IMG/VR virus record: IMGVR_UViG_3300027850_000169 | Coordinates: 27,697-91,696 of that record | Length of the DNA: 64,000 bases | Direction: 5' to 3' (one strand) | Origin: a virus | Shown: piece after piece, positions 31,821 to 40,893 of the stretch | How the letters are laid out: each line of letters begins with the position of its first letter | Numbering within the stretch: position 1 is the stretch's first letter | The notes under the pieces: model-generated | Database searches by the model: none | What the model was told of the DNA's origin: nothing | The model's input: only the letters and a program-made list of their open reading frames with translations | Made by a program: the position numbers and the translations under genes

Positions 31821-32231
31821 TTACCTTTGCCAATTGATGACAGCAGATTCTTTCAAGTAAAACGATTGACTCTCAACTGTTTGCATAGACCCGTCAGCCA
31901 AGATTCGAGGCCCTATTCTTTGTACCAAGTCCCAAAGATTCGCAACTAATAAATCGTGAGCAAAGGTTGTATCTTTTGTCAAATTCCACTGATTCACAAC
32001 CAACCTACTTTCATGCTCAAGCAATGTTCCGCCCAACAAAAATCTAATATTGGTTGAAATGCGAGGGTAAATAACCACTTCCAATCCCGTGATATTTGTT
32101 CCGGGCTGTGGATAAGGCCTGTTTGAAGCGATAGCAATCGCGGGAACAGAAGTATTGTTAGCAAAAGTATAGACCCCTAATTCGCTTGCCAACACTTTGA
32201 TAATTCGTTCTCGCAATTTGCTATAATCCAT
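31821..32231 (-). CDS. Tail terminator-like protein
   Basis: 136 residues. An opening helix (KLRERIIKVLASELG) and a strand-rich body with EVVIYPRIS and ESRLVVNQW fit the size and layout of tail terminator/neck proteins. Start overlaps the neighbouring stop at 32231. Confidence 0.45.
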   Translation of the reverse strand: MDYSKLRERIIKVLASELGVYTFANNTSVPAIAIASNRPYPQPGTNITGLEVVIYPRISTNIRFLLGGTLLEHESRLVVNQWNLTKDTTFAHDLLVANLWDLVQRIGPRILADGSMQTVESQSFYLKESAVINWQR

Positions 32232-32602
32232 TATTCAATGACCGAGGCTTCTATTTTAAGTTTACCTTCTTCTACTACAACGTCTTGAGTTCCAATTGAG
32301 CGCTGAATTCCGTAAATTAAGCTCAAGCCGCTTTCAAGGCTTTCGGTATCAGAACCAGCTATAACAAAAGTTGCACTTAACGAGTTTGTTCCGATTGTAG
32401 TTGTCATTGCAGCACCCGCAACCGTAAGAACTGCCGCAGAGTCAGGGTCTGTTATCAATTGTTTGGCCAAGAATTTTAACGTTGCACCTGTTTGGTTTGC
32501 GCCTTGGATGACAATTTGACAAAAATAATCTTTCCCCATTTTTAGCGATTGACCGTCAGCGTCTTCATCGTCAATTGTGAATCGAGAATAATTTTTAAGC
32601 AT
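32231..32602 (-). CDS. Hypothetical virion protein
   Basis: 123 residues, strand-rich, with tandem threonine/alanine segments (VLTVAGAAMTTTIGTNSLSA). Between structural genes, start-stop coupled. No family recognised. Confidence 0.5.
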   Translation of the reverse strand: MLKNYSRFTIDDEDADGQSLKMGKDYFCQIVIQGANQTGATLKFLAKQLITDPDSAAVLTVAGAAMTTTIGTNSLSATFVIAGSDTESLESGLSLIYGIQRSIGTQDVVVEEGKLKIEASVIE

Positions 32603-32604
32603 CG

Positions 32605-33294
32605 TTAATCCTTGGCTAAAATAAGGGTTCCACTTGCAACATTAGCCCTTTGACTGATTGTGCTATTTTCAACTATTACCACAAAATCAAACTCTGACTC
32701 TGTACCAGAAAAAATAACTTGATTAGGGCGTAACTGCAAGGCTGCCAAAAGTAATATTTTCCCATCTCCCAAATCTTGAACAAAGTCAGTTATTATTCCA
32801 CCTGGCGCCCCGAACCTGGTTTTAGTCAAAATAACGACATCTGTTCCAGGTTGGTTGATTTTAAAAATTACTTGCAGTAATTCAACGGCTAAAACGGTTG
32901 TTTCTGTAAAGTTAATTGCTAAGCTGATTTGATGGGAATTACCCTGTCTTAGACTCTGCCGGTGCAAGTTTTTCCCAACACAAGAAATTGCCGCTGTGGG
33001 CGCTGGCGATTCGGGCCAAATAGCTAGACTACTGCAAACAGTTTCGGTTTCAGTATCAATCAAGCTTGCCGGAAAGTGTTTGATAAGCGCGGTAGCTTTA
33101 CCATTTGACTCCGTTCCTACCTCTCCTAACCATTGACTTGATAGAAACCATTTAAGACCTAGCTCGGTCGCCATAGATTCGGTCTCTGAAACTGTTGCAG
33201 CGTCAGGATAAATACGTTTCCTTAGTCCCGATGCTAATATTTCAACAGTTTCAGTTTCGGTTAGCGCTGGTGCAGCGGGGAAAAACTGGGGCAT
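32605..33294 (-). CDS. Hypothetical virion protein with ETET repeats
   Basis: 229 residues. The motif TETETV or SETES occurs three times in the first 90 residues (ALTETETVEI, ATVSETESM, LIDTETETV). The second half is strand-rich. Possibly a head or tail decoration protein. No family recognised. Confidence 0.5.
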   Translation of the reverse strand: MPQFFPAAPALTETETVEILASGLRKRIYPDAATVSETESMATELGLKWFLSSQWLGEVGTESNGKATALIKHFPASLIDTETETVCSSLAIWPESPAPTAAISCVGKNLHRQSLRQGNSHQISLAINFTETTVLAVELLQVIFKINQPGTDVVILTKTRFGAPGGIITDFVQDLGDGKILLLAALQLRPNQVIFSGTESEFDFVVIVENSTISQRANVASGTLILAKD

Positions 33295-33342
33295 GATAAT
33301 AAACCAAGAATTTAAAAAGGCATTTCAACAATACCCTTTCGA

Positions 33343-34143
33343 TTATTTAAGTTGGAAAGTGAACGAACCCGCCTGTAGAATCATTTGCGCGTTAGTAGCC
33401 ATGTTTACGTTTGGAACAAGAGGGGCGCTAGCAAGATATGGCCCACCATCCTCTGAACCAAATAAAGCGACATGAGAAATATTACCTTGAGCGCTTGCAC
33501 TTATTGGAAATTGTAAGTTTAGAGCGGTTCCCAAACTACCATTTACGGCTGAGGTAAATGAAGTCTTATTATTGTTAAGTGCTTGCCTAACGTATTCAGC
33601 AGCGGCGGGTTCGATTCCGCTGGCGGTCGCCGTTGGCGCTGAACTCGTGTATCCCGCCCACAGAATTGGCTCAAGCGGCAAAGGTGTACCCAAGTAAAGG
33701 TAGTTCATAATCGCAGTTCGCCAGTATTGACTGTAGTGCGAAGTAGCTTTAAATCTATGGGTGATAACACCAGCAGGGATTATTAAACTATTTCGATTCT
33801 GAATAGTTAAAGACCCGTCTATCGGGATGAAAAGCAACGGGTTTCCGCCCACACTGGAATCGTAAATAGTCAAAGCGACTGGAGTTCCTTGGGCCCCGGA
33901 TGCTCTTGGCATTTCCAGGTCTGCAATATTAGTGACCGTGCCATCTACAGCTACGCTCCAAACGGTTGGAATAGCGCTAATTCGAGCGTAGTTAGCGCCA
34001 ACAGGTTCGGTTCCAAAACCGTTTGGAGCCGATGCTGTCATCGTGTACCCGATATGCTTGCTCGGTGGTGGAAAATTAATCCCACCGAGCAATGCGTCTT
34101 GGATTTTGTTAGCAAGCCAGCCTGATATCGTTCCGTTAGCCAT
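33343..34143 (-). CDS. gp80-like tail fibre/decoration protein, duplicated domain
   Basis: 266 residues made of two similar halves. Each has a short helix, a YTSSAPT or YTMTASAPN strand, a glycosylated-looking loop, a YVRQAL or YARISA strand and a sheet ending in G-N-ISHVALFG or TPVALTIYD. This is the pattern of the phage gp80-like fibre family. The internal duplication suggests gene fusion of two copies. The gene overlaps its upstream neighbour by 8 nt. Confidence 0.6.
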   Translation of the reverse strand: MANGTISGWLANKIQDALLGGINFPPPSKHIGYTMTASAPNGFGTEPVGANYARISAIPTVWSVAVDGTVTNIADLEMPRASGAQGTPVALTIYDSSVGGNPLLFIPIDGSLTIQNRNSLIIPAGVITHRFKATSHYSQYWRTAIMNYLYLGTPLPLEPILWAGYTSSAPTATASGIEPAAAEYVRQALNNNKTSFTSAVNGSLGTALNLQFPISASAQGNISHVALFGSEDGGPYLASAPLVPNVNMATNAQMILQAGSFTFQLK

Positions 34144-34348
34144 TGCCTTCTACCTCTTTTGGTGGCTTATTCTTTGCCTTGGATTCAAGCAAAAGTTGTT
34201 GCTGAGGTTCGGTGGGTAGATTGGGAGATATCGGGATTGCTTTTTCTTCAATCTTTGTGTGGAAAGCTTCGTCAAAATCCGTAGTTTCAATTAGTACAAA
34301 ATCTAACTCAGGACGGCGATTGTCTTTAACTTTGATTAGTTCAACCAT
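34136..34348 (-). CDS. Small phage protein
   Basis: 70 residues, charged, with a Q/P/E-rich C-terminal half. It directly follows the coat gene in transcription order. Possibly a head completion or tail connector protein; no family recognised. Confidence 0.5.
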   Translation of the reverse strand: MVELIKVKDNRRPELDFVLIETTDFDEAFHTKIEEKAIPISPNLPTEPQQQLLLESKAKNKPPKEVEGNG

Positions 34349-34359
34349 GATTTTGACCT

Positions 34360-35502
34360 TTACCCTAAGATTCTACAGGCACATTCGGGCCTGATAACAG
34401 CACATCCGTAGAGAACGTCGAAACAGAATTTTGTCTGTTTGTATTCGCGAGAAATCTCCAACCGCATTGTCATTCCCGACAGGTCATCGGTAAAAGATTC
34501 AATCCGATTTCCGATTGGGTCAATGTCTAACAATGGGCGAACAGCAAGCGCAAAGGAGTCTCGGTGGAAAGCCATGTTGACGACGTGACTAGCTACAACC
34601 GTGATAGCTGTACTCGCAGCGGGAGCAGTTTTTAGTGCTGGAGAAATTGGCCAACTTGTTAAGGTAGCGTCCTTTCCTACAACGTAGCCGTTCGGGTCGC
34701 CTGCAATCTTGAACAAATCACCTTCGGCAGGTGCGACTGTTGCACCAGAAACAGTTAAAGTTTTCACCCCAATCGTGTTGGCTGCGCCCGTCGTAACAAT
34801 CGTACCCGCAGCTTGGGTTACGTGAGTAAGGGAGTTTTGGGTCATGTACCAGTCAAAGCCAAGTTTTCGACCAATCATCCCCTCTTGAATTGTTGCAACA
34901 GAACCAGAGTCGGATGCAGAAATAAATTGAGGGAGTGAGGTTGCGTTTGCCTCAGCATCAACATCTAAGATAATTCGGCGGTCAGCCATTGGAGCAAGTT
35001 GTCGGTTCAGAACTTTTCTTGCTTCTTGTGCTGCACCCAACCCACGATGTGAGGCATAAGTTCCAGCTACTTCCGGTTGAAAAGGTGTTTGTCCAGCGGT
35101 TCCGGCGATACCTGGAATCTGTTTGTACAAACCCATAATTGACTTGTCAATCGAGTTCGCCAAACTACGAGCGGCTTCGAGAACTTGCAAATTTTGAAAT
35201 CCATCCATTACTTGAAGAAGGTCTTTGTCTGTCATCGCAAATTCAACCTTCTTCCACTGGTCAAGCTTTACTTGCACCATGCTCGGCGAAATTGCTGGAG
35301 CGGGGTAGGGGATGTGATTGGGAATTACATCTACGGCATCGCCCATGCTGGAAGGAATTGGAACATCGACAGTTGAACCGCGTTGCCTTGCGTCGGTGTC
35401 AAAGTTTCGATTAACGAGCGCACCCATGATTGAGTTTTCGCGCAACGCCACAATACCTTGGGCGAGAATTTTAGGGATTACTGCTTCTAAATTATTAGCC
35501 AC
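34360..35502 (-). CDS. Major capsid protein, P22 coat-like
   Basis: 380 residues, the size expected for a P22-type coat protein. It begins MANNLEAVIPKILAQGIVALRENSIMGALVNR, with GSTVDVPIPSS soon after, both typical of the P22 gene 5 family. An inserted, alanine/glycine-rich domain occupies about residues 225-300. Codes for the shell of the virion. The upstream terminator at 35597 separates it from scaffold, so it probably has its own promoter. Confidence 0.8.
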   Translation of the reverse strand: MANNLEAVIPKILAQGIVALRENSIMGALVNRNFDTDARQRGSTVDVPIPSSMGDAVDVIPNHIPYPAPAISPSMVQVKLDQWKKVEFAMTDKDLLQVMDGFQNLQVLEAARSLANSIDKSIMGLYKQIPGIAGTAGQTPFQPEVAGTYASHRGLGAAQEARKVLNRQLAPMADRRIILDVDAEANATSLPQFISASDSGSVATIQEGMIGRKLGFDWYMTQNSLTHVTQAAGTIVTTGAANTIGVKTLTVSGATVAPAEGDLFKIAGDPNGYVVGKDATLTSWPISPALKTAPAASTAITVVASHVVNMAFHRDSFALAVRPLLDIDPIGNRIESFTDDLSGMTMRLEISREYKQTKFCFDVLYGCAVIRPECACRILG

Positions 35503-35596
35503 TTTTTTGTAAATGAAGAGGGGAGTATTCAGCCGCGCTCCGAATCACTCGTAGAAGAAAGGCATCACGCCAACCTTGGGCTAACTTTATAGTCAA

Positions 35597-35622
35597 CAAA
35601 AAAGCCGGAGACCGTCCGGCTT
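35597..35622 (-). terminator. Minus-strand terminator between scaffold and coat genes
   Basis: Stem AAGCCGGA / TCCGGCTT followed on the minus strand by a T-run. Partial read-through here would let coat and scaffold amounts differ. Confidence 0.8.
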
Positions 35623-35648
35623 GTAAGATATTCAGCAAAAAGTTTTGA

Positions 35649-36422
35649 TTATCGGGTAATAATTGCCTTGCCAGAGGCAATATCATCCATACTGGCACGA
35701 CCATTTCGAGCTTGCTCTACTGAATAAACTTTAACCTGTTTTCCGTTTGAGCTAACCGTTGGAGTTGCACCCGTGCCAGAGTTGGTATTTTCAGGTTCAA
35801 ACAGCACGCCCGTCGAACCCTTTTTCAGTTCAATCATTTTTTCACCGATTGACTTCGGCCGTCCATCGCTATTCATCTCAGTATTTCCGACCGAATTGAG
35901 GAAGACAATTTTGCCGTCTTCTTCTAGCTTGATGCGTTTTTGAAGTACAGATAAAATCGTTTCAACAGGTGTAATGTCTTCCATGCCTTGTGCTGTCAAG
36001 TCAAAACTTGACTTTCTGCCACCAGCCTCAAAAAAAGCTTTTTCAATTGCTGTCGTTGTACGCAGATTGTTGATTTCATTTTTTAGCTCGGAAGCTTGTT
36101 TCCGAGCCATCTCTGTCTCTGTTAAGTATTGCTTTTTCGCTTTTTCGTACTCCCTTCGCATTAGCAAGTCTTGCTCTTCTCTTTCTTCATTAGCTAGTTT
36201 TAGCTTTTGGTATTTGTCTGGGTCAATAGCTTTGACTCTCTCCAACTGAGCCAAAAGCTCTTGTTCTTTGGCGGATTTTTCGTTAAGTAACTTTTGTATC
36301 GCTGCTTTTTCTTCTCTCTCTTTTCGCAGTGCTGACAGCAGACCGTCATTGTCTGGCGACTCGGCTCGTGTAGTAGCTTGCTCTGTGGCGGTTGTCGGTT
36401 CCGTTTCGATTTCTGGAGGCAT
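35649..36422 (-). CDS. Scaffold-like coiled-coil protein
   Basis: 257 residues. A disordered acidic N-terminus is followed by a long coiled coil (about residues 30-120: EREEKAAIQKLLNEKSAKEQ and onward) and a charged C-terminal region. Directly upstream of the coat gene, this fits the phage scaffold protein that guides capsid assembly. It diverges from the portal gene. Confidence 0.7.
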   Translation of the reverse strand: MPPEIETEPTTATEQATTRAESPDNDGLLSALRKEREEKAAIQKLLNEKSAKEQELLAQLERVKAIDPDKYQKLKLANEEREEQDLLMRREYEKAKKQYLTETEMARKQASELKNEINNLRTTTAIEKAFFEAGGRKSSFDLTAQGMEDITPVETILSVLQKRIKLEEDGKIVFLNSVGNTEMNSDGRPKSIGEKMIELKKGSTGVLFEPENTNSGTGATPTVSSNGKQVKVYSVEQARNGRASMDDIASGKAIITR

Positions 36423-36463
36423 AAATGATTATAATAGAGACTTCAATCTTTATTATAATCACC

Positions 36464-37990
36464 ATGTCGCTTAAATTCAAGCATCAAGCCATCGAACAAG
36501 ACCCAGACTTGCCATCTTATTTGAGTGAAGAATACTTGAATCAGTTGCCGTTCTGGGAATTCGTAGCTGATATGTACGAAGGCAGAACGGCATGGCGCAT
36601 GGTTGACCCAGTTCGGAATGGCTCAAGTATGGTTCTTGACATCAATATGGGCGCAAGATATTTGCCCAGAGAAGAGGCTGAACCTGAAGAAGAGTATGCG
36701 AAGCGCCTGTCTCGAAGTTACTTTGACAGAAAGTTTGCAGATGCTATCGACAGTAGTGCCGGATTTTTGTCTCGCTTTTTATTGAATGATGATGTACACG
36801 AAAGTATTGAAACCAGTATCGAGAACGTTGACCTCTGTGGTAACAGTCTGGAGGTATTCTTGAAGGCAGCAGATATAAAAAGTCTGCGAGATGACCACTG
36901 CTTTGTCATGGTTGATTTTCCAAAGCGAAACACCGAAATAACTGACGCTTATACTGAATCAAAATACAAAACTCGCCCCTATTTTTTATTAATTGATGCT
37001 AGAGATGTTATTAACTGGAATACTGAAATTAAGAACAATAAAATGATGGTGACTCAAGCCACAGTTCGGGAAACTTTTGTTAGAAAAACTGGACGATACG
37101 GTAGTGAAAAAGCGACTCGATATCGAGTGTTAACCCCAGGCGCTTATGAGGTATATGAAATAGAAGAAACGGCGACGCGGACTGATTTAATTTTAGTTGA
37201 AGAAGGTACAACCACGCTAGATTTTGTACCGTTGATTCCCTATTGCTTGCTACCGAGAGATTCAGACTTTTTTACTGGCAGACCACCATTGTATGACATT
37301 GCAGAACTAAATTTAAAATTATACCAAAAGCAGTCTGAAAAAGATGAAGCGATGCACAAAGCGAATATGGCTATTTTGCAAATTCAAGAAATAAGTCCTC
37401 CTAAAGTGAGGTCTGACAAAGACGAAACTCGTGTTGCAACAATAGGGCCGAACACTTGTCTGTGGAACGTGAACGCTTCATTTGTTGAACCATCGGGTTC
37501 AGCACTAGGACATACACAAGCTGACATTGAAAAGCTAGAGCTAACTATTGAGAAAAAGACACTTGCTTTTCAAAGTGGATACGCTGCACCCCCTACGGCA
37601 ACAGAGATTGCGCGTGATTCAGCTACGGCACAAGCTAGTCTAGGCTCAATGGCTAGAGCTAAAGAAAGCATTGTGCAGCAACTTTTTGATACTTGGTGCT
37701 TGTACATGAATGCACCGGGCAAAGGTGGAACTATTAAAGTCAATAAAAAGATTGTTGAAGTTGGAATGAGTGAAGCAAAAGCCGGATTGTTATTACAAAT
37801 CCGTGCCGCTGGTGAGATTACTCGTCAAACATTCTTAGAAGAGTTACGCAAAGGTGAAGTGTTGAGCAAAGACCTTGATGTTGATGCCGAAGTTGAAGAA
37901 CTAGAGAGTAAAATGAAGCAAGAGATGACAACACAATTAAGTAAGGCGACGGCATTAGCAAATGACAACCCCGCAGCAATTTATCAGTAG
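36464..37990 (+). CDS. Portal protein, DUF4055-like
   Basis: 508 residues from the ATG at 36464; an earlier start would add a 13-residue hydrophobic run unlikely for a portal. FWEFVADMYEGRTAWRM, VDFPKRNTE, TRPYFLLIDARDVINW and a C-terminal helix region with TATEIARDSATAQASLG fit DUF4055 portals. The portal is the ring through which DNA enters and leaves the head. It lies opposite to the coat genes, an unusual arrangement. Confidence 0.75.
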   Translation: MSLKFKHQAIEQDPDLPSYLSEEYLNQLPFWEFVADMYEGRTAWRMVDPVRNGSSMVLDINMGARYLPREEAEPEEEYAKRLSRSYFDRKFADAIDSSAGFLSRFLLNDDVHESIETSIENVDLCGNSLEVFLKAADIKSLRDDHCFVMVDFPKRNTEITDAYTESKYKTRPYFLLIDARDVINWNTEIKNNKMMVTQATVRETFVRKTGRYGSEKATRYRVLTPGAYEVYEIEETATRTDLILVEEGTTTLDFVPLIPYCLLPRDSDFFTGRPPLYDIAELNLKLYQKQSEKDEAMHKANMAILQIQEISPPKVRSDKDETRVATIGPNTCLWNVNASFVEPSGSALGHTQADIEKLELTIEKKTLAFQSGYAAPPTATEIARDSATAQASLGSMARAKESIVQQLFDTWCLYMNAPGKGGTIKVNKKIVEVGMSEAKAGLLLQIRAAGEITRQTFLEELRKGEVLSKDLDVDAEVEELESKMKQEMTTQLSKATALANDNPAAIYQ

Positions 37991-38870
37991 ATTTGAAACG
38001 GTCACTAGCCAGCTAGAAAATAGAGCCGCAAATATATTAAACGAAGCGCTTGACTCTGCGTACAAAGAGATAGAAGCAGAACTCAGAAAGAAGTATCCAT
38101 CGTTGGCTAATTCTGGGTCTTTGATGGTTACCAAAGACTCAATACTGCGACTAGAAAAATTGAAAAGTGTTTTGCAACTTTTGAACCCCCAGTCTTCTCA
38201 AGAGTTGCAGGCTGAATTCCAAAAAATCTTACAATTAACAAATGAGGCTGGGGACACTTTAGCCACTCAGATAACACGAGCTAGAGCGGGTGAAGACTGG
38301 CAAGTTAAGCCAGGTGAAATCCCTATCGAAGCGGCTGGATTTGCGGCTGCTAATATGGTCGCACATCTCAATCGCTACTCTTCTGAGTTTGCTAGTCGGG
38401 CAACTGTTTTAGTTACTCAGGGCGTAATCCAAGGCTGGGGAACCGCCAAAGTTGCAAGCTTGCTTAGAAACGAACTTGGCATGAAAAAAGGTAGGGCCGA
38501 AGTAATCGCTCGAACAGAAGTGCTTAGCAGTTTTAATCAAGCCGTGGTAGCATCCTACGACAATTCAGGCATTGAGTATGTCCAAGTGATTGCCACAGGC
38601 GACTTGCGAACTTGCGGAACCTGTGTTGCTCGAAATTTAAAGGCATACCGAATTCGAGATGTCTCTGTACCGTTTCATCCGCGCTGTCGGTGTACCTTGA
38701 TGCCGTGGAGTCCCGATTGGAGTCAAAATGACTCGTGGATTAAGCGATTCAATGAAACTGTTCGGAATGAATTTACCGGAACGCTAAATAACGGGTTGAG
38801 CGCATTTGAGAAGATGAACGGCATTACCAGTCCGCCTGTTGCTGCATGGACTCCATCGGAATTAGACTAA
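37962..38870 (+). CDS. Mu gpF-like head morphogenesis protein
   Basis: 302 residues, overlapping the portal gene by 29 nt. GWGTAKVASLLRNEL, then ARTEVLSSFNQAVVASY, CGTCVARNLKAY and HPRCRCTLMPW are the ordered motifs of the Mu F/SPP1 gp7 minor head family. Usually it follows the portal gene, as it does here. Confidence 0.85.
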   Translation: MTTPQQFISRFETVTSQLENRAANILNEALDSAYKEIEAELRKKYPSLANSGSLMVTKDSILRLEKLKSVLQLLNPQSSQELQAEFQKILQLTNEAGDTLATQITRARAGEDWQVKPGEIPIEAAGFAAANMVAHLNRYSSEFASRATVLVTQGVIQGWGTAKVASLLRNELGMKKGRAEVIARTEVLSSFNQAVVASYDNSGIEYVQVIATGDLRTCGTCVARNLKAYRIRDVSVPFHPRCRCTLMPWSPDWSQNDSWIKRFNETVRNEFTGTLNNGLSAFEKMNGITSPPVAAWTPSELD

Positions 38871-38930
38871 TTTTATAATTACAACCTACTCGCAACTCGA
38901 TTTGTTTGAAAATTTCTGTTTTAATGAAAG

Positions 38931-38958
38931 TAGGTGTTTATATCACCTATTTTTTATT
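38931..38958 (+). terminator. Rho-independent terminator
   Basis: TAGGTG / CACCTA stem with a 7-nt loop followed by TTTTTTATTTT, 60 nt after the Mu F-like gene. Confidence 0.7.
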
Positions 38959-38968
38959 TTGTAAATGT

Positions 38969-39412
38969 ATGGCTTCGCCGTTTGAGTCGGTCGCTAACGC
39001 AAAATTATCGTTTCGTGTTCCATCTGCCGAGATGGCGCTTGATAATTATGGGAATCCAACACCCAAAATAACGTCTGTTGTAGTAATAGCCGTGCTTAAG
39101 TTGTCTCAAGACACGCGATTCCAGCGAACCCAAGAAGGAAGTCCGAACGCTATTTCCGGGGCGGCTCAGCTCATGGAAACGTGGAAAGGTTATCTTGTTG
39201 AGCCGTTGTTAATGCCTTCTGCAATCAAGCCAGGGATGCTAGCGGACGCAGAAATTGCCACAGGATTGCAAAACTCAAGTCTAGGAATCCCTGAATTATT
39301 AATTGAAAAAGGCGAGTTTCAACTGCTTCCAACGCCTCAAAGCCCGTATCTAATAGCAGCAGGTATTCAAGAAGTTACCCCCATTTCTGGAACATTTACG
39401 AGAATAAACTAA
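38969..39412 (+). CDS. Hypothetical phage protein
   Basis: 147 residues from the ATG at 38969, chosen because the upstream alternative would span the terminator. Strand-rich with MASPFESVANAKLSF start. No family recognised. Overlaps the next start by one base (TAATG). Confidence 0.5.
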   Translation: MASPFESVANAKLSFRVPSAEMALDNYGNPTPKITSVVVIAVLKLSQDTRFQRTQEGSPNAISGAAQLMETWKGYLVEPLLMPSAIKPGMLADAEIATGLQNSSLGIPELLIEKGEFQLLPTPQSPYLIAAGIQEVTPISGTFTRIN

Positions 39413-39816
39413 TGCAAGATTTACGACAAACGGCTAATAGAGTGCGAATGGCTCTCTATTTAGGAATTGAAATGTTTGATGAGGTTGTAATCGCTCTAGA
39501 AGTAGCCGAAAGTAAAAGCATATTTTTAATAGAAGAGGTTGAAAAAGATTTAACTCAATTAGAGAAACTTTCGACACAGCTAACTACTGAATTAAGCAGC
39601 CCTAACTCGGCACTTACCCAAGCAGATGTTTTGCGGTTTGCTGAAGGACAAAGAGCAAAAGGGATGATTATTCTGCAATACAACCTAATCCAAAAGTTGG
39701 CGAACACATTAGGGCTAAGACCAAACCTAGAAATTGTAGAAAATATTGCAGCAGCTATGGGCTTTGTTTTGGGGAATACTAATAATCTAATCTTTGGGCA
39801 AATTCAAAGAAGCTAA
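39412..39816 (+). CDS. Hypothetical phage protein, helical
   Basis: 134 residues, almost all helix (EVVIALEVAESKSIFLIEEVEKDL ...). No family recognised. It is coupled to both neighbours, including the sigma factor gene that begins one base after its stop. Confidence 0.5.
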   Translation: MQDLRQTANRVRMALYLGIEMFDEVVIALEVAESKSIFLIEEVEKDLTQLEKLSTQLTTELSSPNSALTQADVLRFAEGQRAKGMIILQYNLIQKLANTLGLRPNLEIVENIAAAMGFVLGNTNNLIFGQIQRS

Positions 39817-40581
39817 ATGGCGATTACCTTTTACGACTACAAGACAAATCCGACAATTAAAATTCGCAATAAATTGGTAGAAGAAAATATCAATTTAGCT
39901 CGTTTTGTCGCACATAAAATTGCGTCAAGAGTGCCTATTCCTTACGAAGAATTAGAGCAAATTGCATCAATGGGATTGATTTTAGCGGTTGAGCGGTACG
40001 ACCCTACAATAGGTGCTAAATTTAGCACCTTTGCAATCCCCTTGATTACGGGACGGCTATTGAACTTCGTTAGAGACAGTTCTAATGTCATTCAATTGCC
40101 TCGAAAGTATCATGAAATACTTCAAAAAGGGAAGAGAATTCTCAGAGAATTAAGCGTATCTTTGGGGCGGACTCCCACTAAAAACGAGTTCTTTCAATCA
40201 CTTTTAAACCTTGGAGTTACTCAATCTGAGTTTTGCAAGGCTAAAAAAGCATATCAAGATTGTAGATACATATCCTGCTATGATACCGCAATCAGTGGTG
40301 TCTCAGATACGCTTAACTCGGAGGTTGAGCCAACTTATTCTTATAAATCGCGGGAATTGCAAGCTAACGAAACTCACATAGTAAATAGTAGGGAAAAGAA
40401 TGAGTTAATAGGTAAAATAAACAATATATTAAAAGTGGATATTGCCGATTTGAGCTATCAAGAAGCCGTAATCCGCTTGTACTTCTTTGAATATCTACCC
40501 GTCAATAAAATAATTGAATTGTTAGACCTGTCTAAAGTACAAGTATTTGAAGCTATAAAAGAGTGGTGTCGGTCTGTCTAG
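39817..40581 (+). CDS. Sigma-70 family sigma factor (SigF/SigB-like)
   Basis: 254 residues. Region 2 is clear: ARFVAHKIASRVPIPYEELEQIASMGLILAVERYDPTIGAKFSTFAIP ... FVRDSSNVIQLPRK, as in stress and sporulation sigma factors. Regions 3 and 4 are weaker but present (QEAVIRLYFFEYLPVNKIIELLDLS as the region 4 helix-turn-helix). Located in the head-gene cluster, it may redirect host RNA polymerase to late phage genes. Starts directly after the preceding stop. Confidence 0.85.
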   Translation: MAITFYDYKTNPTIKIRNKLVEENINLARFVAHKIASRVPIPYEELEQIASMGLILAVERYDPTIGAKFSTFAIPLITGRLLNFVRDSSNVIQLPRKYHEILQKGKRILRELSVSLGRTPTKNEFFQSLLNLGVTQSEFCKAKKAYQDCRYISCYDTAISGVSDTLNSEVEPTYSYKSRELQANETHIVNSREKNELIGKINNILKVDIADLSYQEAVIRLYFFEYLPVNKIIELLDLSKVQVFEAIKEWCRSV

Positions 40582-40889
40582 GCTTTTAGTATCTGCTTGA
40601 ACGAATTGATATCTTTGGCTTTAAGAATACTTTTTGATTTTTCTTTTTTGTTCTGAATATTCGCCCAAGTTCTATGTTCTAACTCGCCCAAATCAAGAGA
40701 ATCATTGCTCAAGGTAGATTCTAATACACGTTTAAACTGGTCAACCTCAGATTCATTAAGCAATATATTAGCCAGTCGCCACGCCTTGCGAATAGTCTGC
40801 GGGTCTTCATTTCCAAAGTCCGCTAAGCTTGTGAAATCATTAGTGAAACTAGCTTTTAAAAATCGAATAGCCAATATTCCCGATTCCAT
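40578..40889 (-). CDS. Hypothetical helical protein
   Basis: 103 residues from the ATG at 40887-40889, preceded by AAGAG. The longer start at 40940 overlaps terL by 47 nt. Helical and charged with KNKKEKSK in the second half. Its end overlaps the convergent sigma factor gene by 4 nt. It follows terL and could be a packaging accessory protein. Confidence 0.5.
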   Translation of the reverse strand: MESGILAIRFLKASFTNDFTSLADFGNEDPQTIRKAWRLANILLNESEVDQFKRVLESTLSNDSLDLGELEHRTWANIQNKKEKSKSILKAKDINSFKQILKA

Positions 40890-40893
40890 TGTT

